Below, piece by piece: positions 16,092 through 24,904 of a stretch of 64,000 nt of DNA; the first letter of the stretch is position 1; every line of letters begins with the position of its first letter. The translations under genes were made by a program, and so were the position numbers. This DNA is from Telmatobacter sp. DSM 110680 (GTDB lineage Bacteria; Acidobacteriota; Terriglobia; Terriglobales; Acidobacteriaceae): positions 4,092,001-4,156,000 of the forward strand of contig NZ_CP121196.1 in the NCBI RefSeq assembly GCF_039994875.1, given 5' to 3'. The notes under the pieces are model-generated. The model had not been told where the DNA came from. It made no database searches and saw only the letters and a list, made by a program, of their open reading frames with translations.

Positions 16092-16838
16092 TTATCCAGC
16101 CACCTGTTCCATTTGCTCGGCGTCCATATCGAAGTTCGAGTACACATTCTGGGTGTCGTCGAAATCTTCAAGCGCTTCGAGCAGTCGGAGCATCTGGGCT
16201 GCTGCAGGTCCTTCAAGCTTGGTGTAGGTCGAAGCCAGCATCGTGACTTCGCTGGAGGCAACGGAAATATTTGCAGCCTTCACGCCGTTGAGTACGCCTT
16301 CAAAGGAGTGGGGATCGGTGACGATCTCCCATACTTCACCTTCGTCGCGCAGGTCTTCGCCGCCATGCTCGAGAACGATGTCCATCAACTTCTCTTCGGT
16401 GGCGTTCGCCTTTTCAATGTCGATCACGCCCTTTTTCGAGAACATGTGCAGAACCGAACCTGTAGAGCCAAGGTTGCCGCCATTTTTTGAGAAGGCGTGG
16501 CGAATTTCGCTGACGGTACGGTTGCGATTGTCCGTCAGCGTTTCCACCACGATTGCCACGCCGCCGGGGCCGTAACCCTCAAACGTGATCTCTTCGTAGC
16601 TCACGCCTTCCAGTTCGCCGGTACCGCGCTGGATGGCCCGCTTGATATTGTCCTGCGGCATATTCTCGGCCTTGGCCGCTGCCACGGCTGTGCGCAGCCG
16701 GGCGTTGGTGTCAGGATTGCCGCCGCCCTTGGCAGCCACAGCGATTTCCTTCAGCAGACGGGTGAATATCTTGCCGCGCTTGGCATCGAGCGCGCCCTTT
16801 TTGTGCTTGATTGTCGCCCATTTGGAATGGCCGGACAT
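16092..16838 (-). CDS. yebC: YebC/PmpR-family DNA-binding transcriptional/translation factor
   Basis: The 248-residue protein begins MSGHSKWATIKHKKGALDAKRGK, the hallmark of the family. It continues with NARLRTAVAAAKAENMPQDNIKRAI and EGYGPGGVAIVVETLTDNRNRT. Members act as DNA-binding regulators (PmpR) and, as recently recognised, some help ribosomes pass difficult proline stretches. ATG 16838 with GAGG 5 bases upstream is clear; the frame extends 29 codons upstream without family similarity. ruvC is often next to it in other bacteria but is not here. A strong terminator follows. Confidence 0.95.
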   Translation of the reverse strand: MSGHSKWATIKHKKGALDAKRGKIFTRLLKEIAVAAKGGGNPDTNARLRTAVAAAKAENMPQDNIKRAIQRGTGELEGVSYEEITFEGYGPGGVAIVVETLTDNRNRTVSEIRHAFSKNGGNLGSTGSVLHMFSKKGVIDIEKANATEEKLMDIVLEHGGEDLRDEGEVWEIVTDPHSFEGVLNGVKAANISVASSEVTMLASTYTKLEGPAAAQMLRLLEALEDFDDTQNVYSNFDMDAEQMEQVAG

Positions 16839-17002
16839 GAGAACCTCAATAGACGTGAAAATGACGGCGCGTATCCGCGTCGCCGTAGTGAGTATATCAC
16901 TCAAAAGCATGGGTAATCCGGGCATTCACTCTACGCCAATGACATGCAATCATAGGGATAGCAAGCCTTTGTTTCCCGTAATCTCGCGCCGAAGGGGTCC
17001 CT

Positions 17003-17806
17003 TTGAAGTCCTTTGCTTTGACGCTTCTTTTTCTGGGATTCGCCGTGGGCATGGTCCATGCACAAGGCAACTACGAAATTCAGGTGTACGGATCCGAAAC
17101 GCAACTCCCGAAAAGCACGATGGTTGAGTTGCACTCGAACTTTACGGCAGATGGCCAACGCCTAAAGATCGATGGAGTTGCGCCCACCTATCACCAAGAG
17201 CACGAGACCCTGGAAATCACCCAGGGCATCAACGACTGGTCGGAGATCGGCTTCTACCTCTTCACGAGCGAGCAGAACGGCATGGGTGTGCAATGGGTGG
17301 GCGATCATATCCGGCCGCGGGTACGTGTCCCGCCCGACTGGCACTGGAAAGTCGGTGTGAGCCTTTCGACAGAGGTGGGCTACCAGCGGGCTCTCTACGA
17401 CCGCGACACCTGGACGTGGGAGATCCGGCCCATCGTTGACCGCCAGAAGGGCCGCTTTTACTGGGCAGTCAACCCGGCGCTAGAGCGCACCTTCCACGGG
17501 CCCGATGTCAACCTCGGACTCGACTTTGCGCCCGCCGTCAAACTTAGCTGGGATTTCACCAAGCAATTTGCCGCTGGATTGGAGTACTACGCGGACTATG
17601 GCAGCATCACGAATATTGCAAGTCTGCACAATCAGCAGCAGCAGATCTTCCCAGCTATCGACCTGAACGTCTCACCGAAGTGGGAGATCAACTTCGGGGT
17701 TGGCGTGGGACCAACGGCGGCAACCGACCATTGGATCGTTAAAGGAATTCTCGGCCGCAGATTTGACTGGGGGCACCACGACCGAGGTTCAATCAGAAAT
17801 CCTTAG
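17003..17806 (+). CDS. Secreted beta-barrel-like outer membrane protein
   Basis: This 267-residue protein has a signal peptide (SFALTLLFLGFAVGMVHAQ). After it come many alternating aromatic strands (EIGFYLFTS, WHWKVGVSLSTEVGYQRA, WEIRPIVDRQKGRFYWAVNPALER, LGLDFAPAVKLSWDFTKQFAAGLEYYADYG), which read as an 8-12-stranded barrel of the porin-like or DUF3187-like kind. TTG 17003 has AAGGGG 5 bases upstream. There is no partner gene; it is convergent with the DUF2076-like gene. The substrate or role is unknown. Confidence 0.65.
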   Translation: MKSFALTLLFLGFAVGMVHAQGNYEIQVYGSETQLPKSTMVELHSNFTADGQRLKIDGVAPTYHQEHETLEITQGINDWSEIGFYLFTSEQNGMGVQWVGDHIRPRVRVPPDWHWKVGVSLSTEVGYQRALYDRDTWTWEIRPIVDRQKGRFYWAVNPALERTFHGPDVNLGLDFAPAVKLSWDFTKQFAAGLEYYADYGSITNIASLHNQQQQIFPAIDLNVSPKWEINFGVGVGPTAATDHWIVKGILGRRFDWGHHDRGSIRNP

Positions 17807-17845
17807 CTGCGCGGCCCAGGGCGCAAGCGTCCTGAGCCAGTCGCC

Positions 17846-18736
17846 CTAGAATCCGCCTCCGCCATCATCGGAACTCCCGCCACCATCGTCGAAGCTTCCG
17901 GAATCGTCAAAGCCTGATCCGTCGTCGACATTCTGGTCGTCGAAAGCTGCGGGATTGTCGAGGTTCGACGCATCCGCGAAGGCGCTGGCATCCTGATCGT
18001 TGGTTGCGAGGTCATTGCCAGCGTTTTGATCGAAGCCGCGCAGATTGTCGTTGGGATCGTTGTCCCGCGGATCGTAGGCGCCGCTGCCATCCTGCAGGTG
18101 ATGTTCGCCGTGCTCGGCTCCGCGACCCGGCTCGTCGTAGTAGTTGTTGTTGATGATGGTTTCTTCTGGACGCCCGCCCATGCCGAACCCACCCATTCCA
18201 TAGCCAGGGCCGTAACCACTGTGGCCAAAGCCATGAAGGATGGACTCGACACCTTCAAACGCCAGCGCTCCCGCCGCCACTCCTGCCGCGGTTTGCATGG
18301 CTCCACGAAGGAAGCTCGGCTGTCCAACCGGGACGTATTGCGCCTGCGGATATTGCGGCTGGCCATACTGCGGATACGGCTGGCTCGGCGGTGCATACTG
18401 CGGAACGGGCTGATAAGGGGGAGTCGGAGCCTGCTGGTATTGCGTCTGGGGCGCAGGGTCATGTTCGCCTAAGAGGCGGCCGAGAAAGCTGGTGGTGTGC
18501 GCCGGCTGCGGACGCTGCTGCTGTAGTTGCTGCTGCAATTGAGCGACCTGCGCCTTGGCCTGATCCAGAGCAATGTTCTGCACCAGTACCGTTTGCGCCA
18601 GCATGTAAAGCGCGTCTGGATTTGGCGCAAGCTTCTGGTTCAGCAGCGCCTCGGCGTCAGGATCCTTTTCATCAAGCTGTGTCTGGTTGACCCGCTCGAT
18701 GAGCGAGTTAAGAAGCTGTTCTTCCTGGGGAGTCAA
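17846..18736 (-). CDS. DUF2076-like protein with Pro/Gln/Tyr-rich and Gly/Asp-rich regions
   Basis: The N terminus MTPQEEQLLNSLIERVNQTQ and the coiled-coil AQVAQLQQQLQQQ match the DUF2076 family, which resembles periplasmic ligand-binding proteins. A Pro/Tyr/Gln-rich linker (about residues 95-140) follows. Then comes an FLRGAMQTAAGVAAGALAFEGVESILHGFG segment, where the family has one hydrophobic helix near a Gly-rich stretch. The C-terminal 100 residues are Asp/Gly/Asn-rich and probably disordered, ending in FDDGGGSSDDGGGGF. The function of the family is unknown. It is monocistronic. Confidence 0.75.
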   Translation of the reverse strand: MTPQEEQLLNSLIERVNQTQLDEKDPDAEALLNQKLAPNPDALYMLAQTVLVQNIALDQAKAQVAQLQQQLQQQRPQPAHTTSFLGRLLGEHDPAPQTQYQQAPTPPYQPVPQYAPPSQPYPQYGQPQYPQAQYVPVGQPSFLRGAMQTAAGVAAGALAFEGVESILHGFGHSGYGPGYGMGGFGMGGRPEETIINNNYYDEPGRGAEHGEHHLQDGSGAYDPRDNDPNDNLRGFDQNAGNDLATNDQDASAFADASNLDNPAAFDDQNVDDGSGFDDSGSFDDGGGSSDDGGGGF

Positions 18737-18868
18737 GGGTGTAACCTCCGGCGGCCTGCAACTGCGGGGTCGGGCCGCCCTCGCTATTGAGACGCGATCC
18801 CGCCGGCAAAGTTGCTCCGCCGCATGGGAGTACGCAACCTGCTGCGGTTCGGTTCCGATCTGGCCGAA

Positions 18869-19321
18869 CTACAAAAGATAGCGGCATTTTCGGGTTTTTC
18901 CGCCGTACCGGTGAATGCCGCAGTCTTGCGGGACGTCGACAATCTCAAAGAATTCCGCTCCAGCAAGCTCAAGGCTGCGACGCGAAGCTGCGTTTTCGGG
19001 GTCGCAGGTAATCCAAAGCGGATCAATGCCGAGGCTTCGCGCAAATGGCACCAGCAACACGAGAGATCGCGCCGCATAATGATGTCCGCGAAAGGCCTGG
19101 TGGACACCGTAACCGATGTGCCCGGCGTAGCGCTCGATGTGTGGAGTTGACCCGATGCGCAGGTTGATCGCACCGATCTCTTCGTCACGCTCAATGCTCG
19201 TCATGCGGAAAAAATAGGTTGGCACACGGTGGAAGGAGTGCAGGGAGTAGTCGGCCAGACGCAACTCGAGGTCGCCGTGCCGCAACTTCAGCGACTTTGC
19301 GACCTCGATAGCATCGTTCAT
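18869..19321 (-). CDS. GNAT-family N-acetyltransferase
   Basis: The 150-residue protein has the GNAT core: a strand-rich N-terminal half, IGYGVHQAFRGHHYAARSLVLLVPFARS (acetyl-CoA binding loop, Q-x-x-G-x-x-Y/A type) and LWITCDPENAASRRSLELAGAEFFEI (the conserved N-x-A/S-R-R-x-L-E-x-x-G helix), characteristic of the RimJ/RimL-type. The substrate is unknown. It starts 20 bases after the enolase-superfamily gene and probably belongs to the same transcript. It could be part of the amino-acid modifying module upstream, though the first GNAT of the run is a better fit there. Confidence 0.8.
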   Translation of the reverse strand: MNDAIEVAKSLKLRHGDLELRLADYSLHSFHRVPTYFFRMTSIERDEEIGAINLRIGSTPHIERYAGHIGYGVHQAFRGHHYAARSLVLLVPFARSLGIDPLWITCDPENAASRRSLELAGAEFFEIVDVPQDCGIHRYGGKTRKCRYLL

Positions 19322-19341
19322 ATCCGGCCAAGAATCTGAAA

Positions 19342-20472
19342 CTATCTTTGCCCCACCAGTTCGAATGCTCGAATCTCTTCCTTGCGAACGGTCAATTGGT
19401 CGATGAGGTCGGTGCGAACTTCGTATCCGCGGCCCGGCGCATCGGAGATTAGAATCTCGCCCTCTGGGGTGACTGTGACTTCGGGCTCGATGATGTCCTC
19501 GCTCCAGTAGCGCGCTGATGCTGAGACATCACCGGGTAGGCGGAAGTTCTCCAGCGTCGAAAGCGCGATGTTATGTGCGCGCCCCACACCCGACTCCAGC
19601 ATCCCTCCGCACCAAACGGATATACCGCGCTCCTGCGCCGCATTATGCACGGCGATGGCTTCGGAGAAGCCACCCACGCGGCCCAGCTTGATGTTTATGA
19701 TCTTGCACGATTCCATCTCGATGGCGGCGAGGGCGTCGCGACGATTGCGAATCGACTCATCCAGACAGATCGGCGTGTTCATCCGCTTCTGCAGCATAGA
19801 GTGATAGTAGAAGTCGTCGTACCACAGCGGCTGCTCGACCATTAGCAAATCAAAAGCGTCGAAGTTCACCAAATGGTCGGCATCCTTCAGCTTGTACGCG
19901 GAGTTGGCATCGCAGCTGAGCATGATGTCAGGCCACTGGGTGCGCACCTTTTCAAACACTTCCACATCCCAGCCCAGCTTGCACTTCAGCTTGATGCGTT
20001 GATAGCCCGAGGCCAGTTCCCTTTCGATGATGTCCATCAATTCGGGAATCGACTTCTGAATTCCCAGCGAAACGCCGCACGGAATGCGGTCCCGCACCCC
20101 ACCGATCAGCTGCGAAAGTGAAACGCCCTCGCGTTGTGCCTCGAGGTCCCAGATTGCGTTTTCGAGCGCGGCCTTGGCCATGGGATTGCCGCGCACAAGA
20201 CTGAAAATCTTAGGGCAGTCGCCACCATGCTCAACCGTTGCACTGGCCAGCATTGGACCGAGTTCATTCACGATCACTTGCCAGGCTGTGTCGGTGGACT
20301 CGCCGGAGAAGTGTGGACGCTCGCCAGCTGTGCATTCGCCCCATCCCACCAGTCCTTCTGAGCGAATCTCGGCCAGCAGAATCCGGCGGTTGCGGGTTAC
20401 ACCAAAACTGGTTTCAAAGGGGCGCACTAGCGGAAGATGTAGTTCGCGGAGGACAATTCCGTCGATTCTCAT
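19342..20472 (-). CDS. o-Succinylbenzoate synthase / N-acylamino-acid racemase (enolase superfamily)
   Basis: The 376-residue chain is a muconate-lactonizing-type enolase superfamily member of the OSBS/NSAR branch. Visible active-site parts are the KxK Lys pair (IKLK), metal ligands CDANSAY, VEQPL and CLDES, and the second catalytic Lys in INIKLGRVGG. OSBS makes menaquinone precursor; the same fold racemises N-succinyl amino acids. The adjacent COG3375-like GNAT is the neighbour known from the Geobacillus D- to L-amino-acid conversion pathway. This points to NSAR activity, but menC in a menaquinone user cannot be excluded because no other men gene lies here. There is a 96-base gap to the GNAT upstream. 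Confidence 0.85.
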   Translation of the reverse strand: MRIDGIVLRELHLPLVRPFETSFGVTRNRRILLAEIRSEGLVGWGECTAGERPHFSGESTDTAWQVIVNELGPMLASATVEHGGDCPKIFSLVRGNPMAKAALENAIWDLEAQREGVSLSQLIGGVRDRIPCGVSLGIQKSIPELMDIIERELASGYQRIKLKCKLGWDVEVFEKVRTQWPDIMLSCDANSAYKLKDADHLVNFDAFDLLMVEQPLWYDDFYYHSMLQKRMNTPICLDESIRNRRDALAAIEMESCKIINIKLGRVGGFSEAIAVHNAAQERGISVWCGGMLESGVGRAHNIALSTLENFRLPGDVSASARYWSEDIIEPEVTVTPEGEILISDAPGRGYEVRTDLIDQLTVRKEEIRAFELVGQR

Positions 20473-20568
20473 AAAGTCTTGCTTCCCTCGAAGAGCTTTT
20501 AAAAAGATTGATGACCCGATGTTCCTGCAAATTTGATAACGATTTCAGAATTATGACCAACAGCGAGT

Positions 20569-21360
20569 TCATGCCCAGCGGGCTAGTTCGAAGACTCCGT
20601 TACCTTCCGCGTCCCTGGTAAAGGAGACAACGGCTAATCCTTTTGAAAATGCTTCTTGAAACCGACGGCGATTTTCATCCTGAACTGCAAGAGCGCGTTC
20701 CCGGCCAGCGGAGGACGCCTTCCACTCATAGATGGCGGCTGGAACCAAGATCCGTTCTTCAATCTCATATGCGGCTGCTTGACTGCCTTCCAGTATCCCC
20801 TTGACCCGGTCCGAATCGAGATACCACTCAGCAACCAATCGGTCGGTTGGAAGCCCACCCTGCAGTCGAGAAGAGGATACACCATAGAAATTCACATAAT
20901 AGCTACGTACGATCGCTCCGAGCTTATGTATGTTTAGATGCGCGTTTTTGATCTCCAACGGATCGAAGGTCCACTCCATGCGGCGGATCCCGCGCGAAAG
21001 TGCTTCACGTCGTTGCTCCAGTTTGAGTTGCGCGCCAAGACCGCGATCGCGATAGTGATCCCGAACTGCCAGCATGTGGGAGTGCAGGTAGGGCTGTGGA
21101 TTTCCGTCTGTGGAATTCTTCCCTGTCTTCACGCCGGGCAAAGACATGGCGAATCCCACCATTGACTCCGGAGTTCCATTGGGGGCAGCGCCGGGCAGGT
21201 CAGTGTCGAATGCACCGATAACCTGGCCTCCAATTTTTTGACCAACCAGGAACGCTTTGCGCGGAATGATGTCGCTATCGTCGTAGCCCCATGTCTCAAT
21301 CTGCATCTGGACGCAGGCTTCGAGCTCATCGTGTCCCGAACAGGCGCGGATAAGAATCAT
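20569..21360 (-). CDS. COG3375-type GNAT, possible amino-acid N-succinyltransferase
   Basis: The 263-residue chain matches the predicted GNAT superfamily seen beside N-acylamino-acid racemases. An N-terminal CoA-transferase region holds LPGVKTGKN and YLHSHMLAVRDHYRDRGLGAQLKLEQRREALSRGIRRMEWTFDPLEIKNAHLNIHKLGAI, where the R-x-x-G-L-G loop binds the CoA pyrophosphate. The length is larger than small GNATs and fits the COG3375 class. Its start overlaps the mazG stop (ATGA), so it is coupled to mazG. The neighbouring enolase-superfamily gene suggests that it N-succinylates amino acids as substrates. The substrate is inferred from context only. Confidence 0.7.
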   Translation of the reverse strand: MILIRACSGHDELEACVQMQIETWGYDDSDIIPRKAFLVGQKIGGQVIGAFDTDLPGAAPNGTPESMVGFAMSLPGVKTGKNSTDGNPQPYLHSHMLAVRDHYRDRGLGAQLKLEQRREALSRGIRRMEWTFDPLEIKNAHLNIHKLGAIVRSYYVNFYGVSSSRLQGGLPTDRLVAEWYLDSDRVKGILEGSQAAAYEIEERILVPAAIYEWKASSAGRERALAVQDENRRRFQEAFSKGLAVVSFTRDAEGNGVFELARWA

Positions 21361-22331
21361 GCGTGGGGCTCCATTTTGCGGGCAGCAGAATCAGACGCCG
21401 AGACGGCGAGCTTTCGCTTCGCGTCGGTCCAAAGCGCTTCGAGTTCGGCTGGCTGCAATTCCTCAAGCGGTTTCACCGAAGTGAGCTCCATCTGCCTGAA
21501 ACGCTGACGGAAACGGAGATTGCAACCGCGCAGGGCCATCTCCGCGTCAACGCCAAGGTGGCGGCCTAGATTGACGACCGTGAAGAGTAAATCGCCTAGC
21601 TCGGCTTCGACCGCAGCCTTTACAGCGGGATCATGGGAAGTTTCGGCGGCAGCAGCTTCGGCCTCGAGTTCCGCCGTCTCCTCGGTCAGCTTGGGCAACA
21701 GGTCGCGCCAGTGCGGCCAGTCGAAGCCCGATTTCGCTGCCTTCGATCCGATCTTCGCGGCTTCAGCCAAGGCGGGCATAGCACGCTGAACCGAGTCGAG
21801 GCGAGACGCACCACGATTCCCTTCCGCCTGTGCTGTGGCTTTCGGCGCTTTCTCGGCGGCCTTGATGTCTTCCCAGTTGCGCAGCACCTTTGCCGAAGAA
21901 CCTTCAACTGCGGCATCGACCGTCGCCTCATTGCCCGCCGCGCGCGATGCTTCCTCGCCGAAGACATGCGGATGGCGGCGAATGAGTTTCCGGTTCAGGT
22001 GGTCGAGCACATCCCCGATTGTGAAGTGACCGTCATTCGCCGCCATCTCTGCGTAGAAAAGTACCTGCAGCAACAGATCGCCTAGTTCTTCGGCAAGATG
22101 CGGGAAGTCGCGCCGCTCGATGGCATCGAAGACCTCATAGGCTTCTTCAAGGGTGTATTTGCGAATTGTGTCGAAGGACTGTTCACGATCCCATGGGCAA
22201 CCACCGGGAGCGCGGAGCCGCGCCATGATGGCAACCGACTCCTGAAACAGGGCCGCCGCCCGCTCCGGATCAGTAACAACCGGTGCAGACGTTGGGGACT
22301 GAGGACTATGTGCGTCTCTCGCGCCGTCCAT
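21357..22331 (-). CDS. mazG: MazG-type nucleoside triphosphate pyrophosphohydrolase
   Basis: MazG breaks aberrant NTPs or dNTPs into NMP and pyrophosphate. The 324-residue chain has two MazG domains. The first has RAPGGCPWDREQSFDTIRKYTLEEAYEV (with the EExxE metal motif as LEEAYEV) and FPHLAEELGDLLLQVLF (E-x-x-D). The second has LTEETAELEAEAAA and EAELGDLLFTVVNLGRHLGVDAEMAL. The linker between them is Ala-rich, longer than in E. coli MazG (263 residues). It heads a four-gene minus-strand run; its stop overlaps the start of the GNAT gene. Confidence 0.92.
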   Translation of the reverse strand: MDGARDAHSPQSPTSAPVVTDPERAAALFQESVAIMARLRAPGGCPWDREQSFDTIRKYTLEEAYEVFDAIERRDFPHLAEELGDLLLQVLFYAEMAANDGHFTIGDVLDHLNRKLIRRHPHVFGEEASRAAGNEATVDAAVEGSSAKVLRNWEDIKAAEKAPKATAQAEGNRGASRLDSVQRAMPALAEAAKIGSKAAKSGFDWPHWRDLLPKLTEETAELEAEAAAAETSHDPAVKAAVEAELGDLLFTVVNLGRHLGVDAEMALRGCNLRFRQRFRQMELTSVKPLEELQPAELEALWTDAKRKLAVSASDSAARKMEPHA

Positions 22332-22504
22332 CGAAATCAGTGTAACCCTGCAGGTTGGGAGGTGGCCCGCATACTGAACGCAAAGACCAGTGATGGAGTG
22401 TCCGGCCGCAAATGACTTCGGAAGAGCGGGGAGCGCTCCTTCGGCTCTTGAAGCTGGTTGCGGAATGTGAGTTCTGAGGAAGTGGCCGTATACTCAACCT
22501 TCCG

Positions 22505-23416
22505 ATGATGATTCGCATTGTGGGCACGATTTTGGCGGGACTGCTGGGGCTTGCCTTTGGCAGCTTTCTGAACGTGTGCCTCAGCCGCTGGCCGGAAGGC
22601 GAGAGCGTGGTCAAGCCGCGCTCGCATTGCCGCAATTGCGGGAGGACGCTGGCGTGGTGGGAGAATATTCCGCTGGTGAGTTGGACCGCGCTTCGTGGTC
22701 GGTGCCGAACCTGCAAAACGAAGATCAGTTGGCGCTATCCGCTGGTGGAGTTGTTTATTGGGACGTTGTGGTCATGGGAAGCATGGCATACAATCCCTTC
22801 CGACTTTCTCACCAGCGTTCCTGCCGGAGTCTTTCATTTTCAGCTCTACCTCGGTCTGAGCCGGATGTTCTTCTTTTGGATTCTGGTTGCCCTGGCAGTA
22901 CTCGACCTAGAGCACTTGTGGCTTCCTGATTTTCTGACGTGGCCGGCAATCATAATGGGCGTCATTCTCAATTCCTTCAACTTGATTGTCGTCGTGAATC
23001 TGCAGAAATCAACCGAGGTTCCGATATCCGACATGATCGGAAACATCGGCCCGACAAGCCTGACCGGAGTTTTTGCAGCTCCGGTCGCCGCCGCTGCGGT
23101 TGTCCTCTTCATTCGCTGGATGTACAGGCTGGTTCGAAAACGCGAAGGCATCGGTCTCGGCGACGCAAAACTGATGGCAATGCTAGGCGCGTGGCTTGGA
23201 CTCTCAGGGGCACTTCTTTCATTTGCGCTTGGCATCATGCTTGGGGCTGCATTCGCGATGGTCTTGCTTGCAGTGCCGGAATCGCGACGCGGATCTGACA
23301 CATGGCTGCTATCGAAGCTTCCGCTCGGAACGTTTCTCTGTGTTGGCGGAATCGTCAGTGCGCTCTGGGGGCAACCGCTCATCGCAGCGTACTTGCGCTT
23401 TGTAGGAGTGAGATAG
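22505..23416 (+). CDS. pilD: Prepilin peptidase / N-methyltransferase
   Basis: This 303-residue membrane aspartic protease cleaves type IV prepilins or pseudopilins. The N-terminal cytoplasmic loop has the four-Cys motif C-x2-C ... C-x2-C (HCRNCGRTL and RCRTCKTKISWRYP) and the family start GSFLNVCLSRWPEGESVVKPRSHC. The catalytic Asp motifs are LAVLDLEHLWLPD and IGLGDAKLMAMLGAW. About eight hydrophobic helices are seen. It stands alone and divergent from mazG, so the pilus genes it serves are elsewhere. The start is ambiguous by one codon (ATGATG). Confidence 0.93.
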   Translation: MMIRIVGTILAGLLGLAFGSFLNVCLSRWPEGESVVKPRSHCRNCGRTLAWWENIPLVSWTALRGRCRTCKTKISWRYPLVELFIGTLWSWEAWHTIPSDFLTSVPAGVFHFQLYLGLSRMFFFWILVALAVLDLEHLWLPDFLTWPAIIMGVILNSFNLIVVVNLQKSTEVPISDMIGNIGPTSLTGVFAAPVAAAAVVLFIRWMYRLVRKREGIGLGDAKLMAMLGAWLGLSGALLSFALGIMLGAAFAMVLLAVPESRRGSDTWLLSKLPLGTFLCVGGIVSALWGQPLIAAYLRFVGVR

Positions 23417-23452
23417 GGCCGCATTCAGCAGACAGTGACCAAGCGGCATAAT

Positions 23453-24199
23453 CTACTGTTGCGGCTCCGGTGTAGCGGTTGCGGGAATTGCCGACACCGC
23501 CGGGGCATGCGCCAATTCCGGATCTTTTAACAGCTTCTTGGCTTCTTTGCCGTGTTTGCTGTCGGGGTCGTACTCCATCACCTTCTGGTAATTCGCCTTG
23601 GCACTCGCAAAGTCTCTCAACTGCCGCTGCGCCTCGGCGATTCCCCAATACACCTCGGGATTATCTGGATCGGTAACGAGCGCAGACTGGAACCGGGATA
23701 GTGCCGCCTTCCAATTCTTCCGGCTCAGTTCAAACTCGCCTACGTCTTCATCTTCTTTGGCCGTCACCTGGTGCACCACCGGCTCGTCGCCTCTTTTGCG
23801 CTTCCCTGTCGGTTTCATCTCATCGGGAATGTTCACATCGCCGGCCCCGTTCAGGCTGGAACTGAACCCGCTGTCTGAATCCGATGCGCCTGGCGGCGGA
23901 TCGTCGGGACTTCGCGCAGGATCGGAATCGTCCTTCAGCAAGCTGGTTGTTCTCGCGCCCTCGTCATTGGAATCTGCAGGCGGAGCAGGCGCGGCCGTAG
24001 CTTCTCCATTTGTCGGAACCACGGGAACGCTTTTGGTGTCTTCTGGAAATGGATTCGCTTCGCTCGAAGGCTTTTGCGCAGGCTGAGTATTCGCCGGCGG
24101 CTTGGGCTGCTGGGCTGGCTGAGTCGCCTGCGCATGCAGTCCAACCGCTGCAATCAGGACGCATCCAATGCCGAGCGCATTGTGAAGTTTGACAATCAT
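23453..24199 (-). CDS. Secreted TPR-repeat protein
   Basis: The roughly 248-residue protein has a signal peptide (KLHNALGIGCVLIAAVGLHAQA) and a 110-residue Pro/Ala/Ser-rich, probably disordered part. Two to three tetratricopeptide repeats follow in the C-terminal third (ELSRKNWKAALSRFQSALVTDPDNPEVYWGIAEAQRQLRDFASAKANYQKVMEYDPDS). TPRs usually bind partner proteins; the partner is unknown. ATG 24199 is chosen because it opens the signal sequence. It is divergent from the SET-domain gene, with a shared 100-base promoter interval. Confidence 0.75.
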   Translation of the reverse strand: MIVKLHNALGIGCVLIAAVGLHAQATQPAQQPKPPANTQPAQKPSSEANPFPEDTKSVPVVPTNGEATAAPAPPADSNDEGARTTSLLKDDSDPARSPDDPPPGASDSDSGFSSSLNGAGDVNIPDEMKPTGKRKRGDEPVVHQVTAKEDEDVGEFELSRKNWKAALSRFQSALVTDPDNPEVYWGIAEAQRQLRDFASAKANYQKVMEYDPDSKHGKEAKKLLKDPELAHAPAVSAIPATATPEPQQ

Positions 24200-24301
24200 T
24201 CCAATTCTTTTCTTCGTTCCCACGTACTTTGCTGTCACTTCAATGTTACGATGCCTTGCATAGCGTACTTCAACTCACCCCAGGATAAAGCCGCACAACT
24301 T

Positions 24302-24829
24302 ATGGGACTCATCATCCGGTCTTCTGCCATCCATGCCGCCGGCTGCTATAGCACTACCGCAGTTCGCAAGGGTACGCGCGTAGCCGAATATACCGGGCCG
24401 CGCCTGACCAAGGACGAAGCCGACGCAGCTAACGAAGACTCGCCCATCACCTACCTGTTTGGACTCGGAGACGGCGCAGTCGTCATCGACGGCCACTGCA
24501 TGGCGATGTTCATCAACCACAGTTGCAACCCCAATTGTGAGACCGAGGAGATCCGGGGACGCGTCTGGATCCGCGCCATTCGCAAGATCCAACCCGGCGA
24601 AGAGATCACCTACGACTATTGCCTCTACGACGGCGGCGACGACGAGGCTATCTGCAACTGCGGGGCCAAGAAGTGTCGCGGGACCATGTACTCGCGCGAA
24701 GAGATTCGTCGTCGCAAGGCTGCCGCCAAGAAGGCGGAGAAGAAGAAGCCGGCCAAGCGGCGTACCCGCACCAAAGCCATTCCGATTCCGCGCCAGCCCG
24801 AGGTTGTCGAAGAAGAAGACGCGGCCTAA
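24302..24829 (+). CDS. SET-domain protein lysine methyltransferase with basic tail
   Basis: The SET domain covers about residues 5-115: GLIIRSSAIHAAGCYSTTAVRKGTRVAEYTGPR, the pseudo-knot motif FINHSCNPNCETEE, and EEITYDYCLYDGGDDEAICNCGAKKCRGTMY. That last part carries a post-SET CxC-x4-C motif that binds zinc. SET enzymes use S-adenosylmethionine to methylate lysines. After it comes a Lys/Arg/Ala-rich tail (RRRKAAAKKAEKKKPAKRR) with an acidic end. Bacterial SET proteins are known to modify ribosomal or DNA-binding proteins. Start: ATG 24302 opens right before the conserved domain; ATG 24251 would add 17 residues. Neither has a clear ribosome site. Confidence 0.85.
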   Translation: MGLIIRSSAIHAAGCYSTTAVRKGTRVAEYTGPRLTKDEADAANEDSPITYLFGLGDGAVVIDGHCMAMFINHSCNPNCETEEIRGRVWIRAIRKIQPGEEITYDYCLYDGGDDEAICNCGAKKCRGTMYSREEIRRRKAAAKKAEKKKPAKRRTRTKAIPIPRQPEVVEEEDAA

Positions 24830-24904
24830 CGGCGGCTACGGGCGTTGCGCTGTTTTGCGAATAGCCGATGCGCCAAGCCGCTTTCGAGCGATAGCATAGG
24901 CAGG

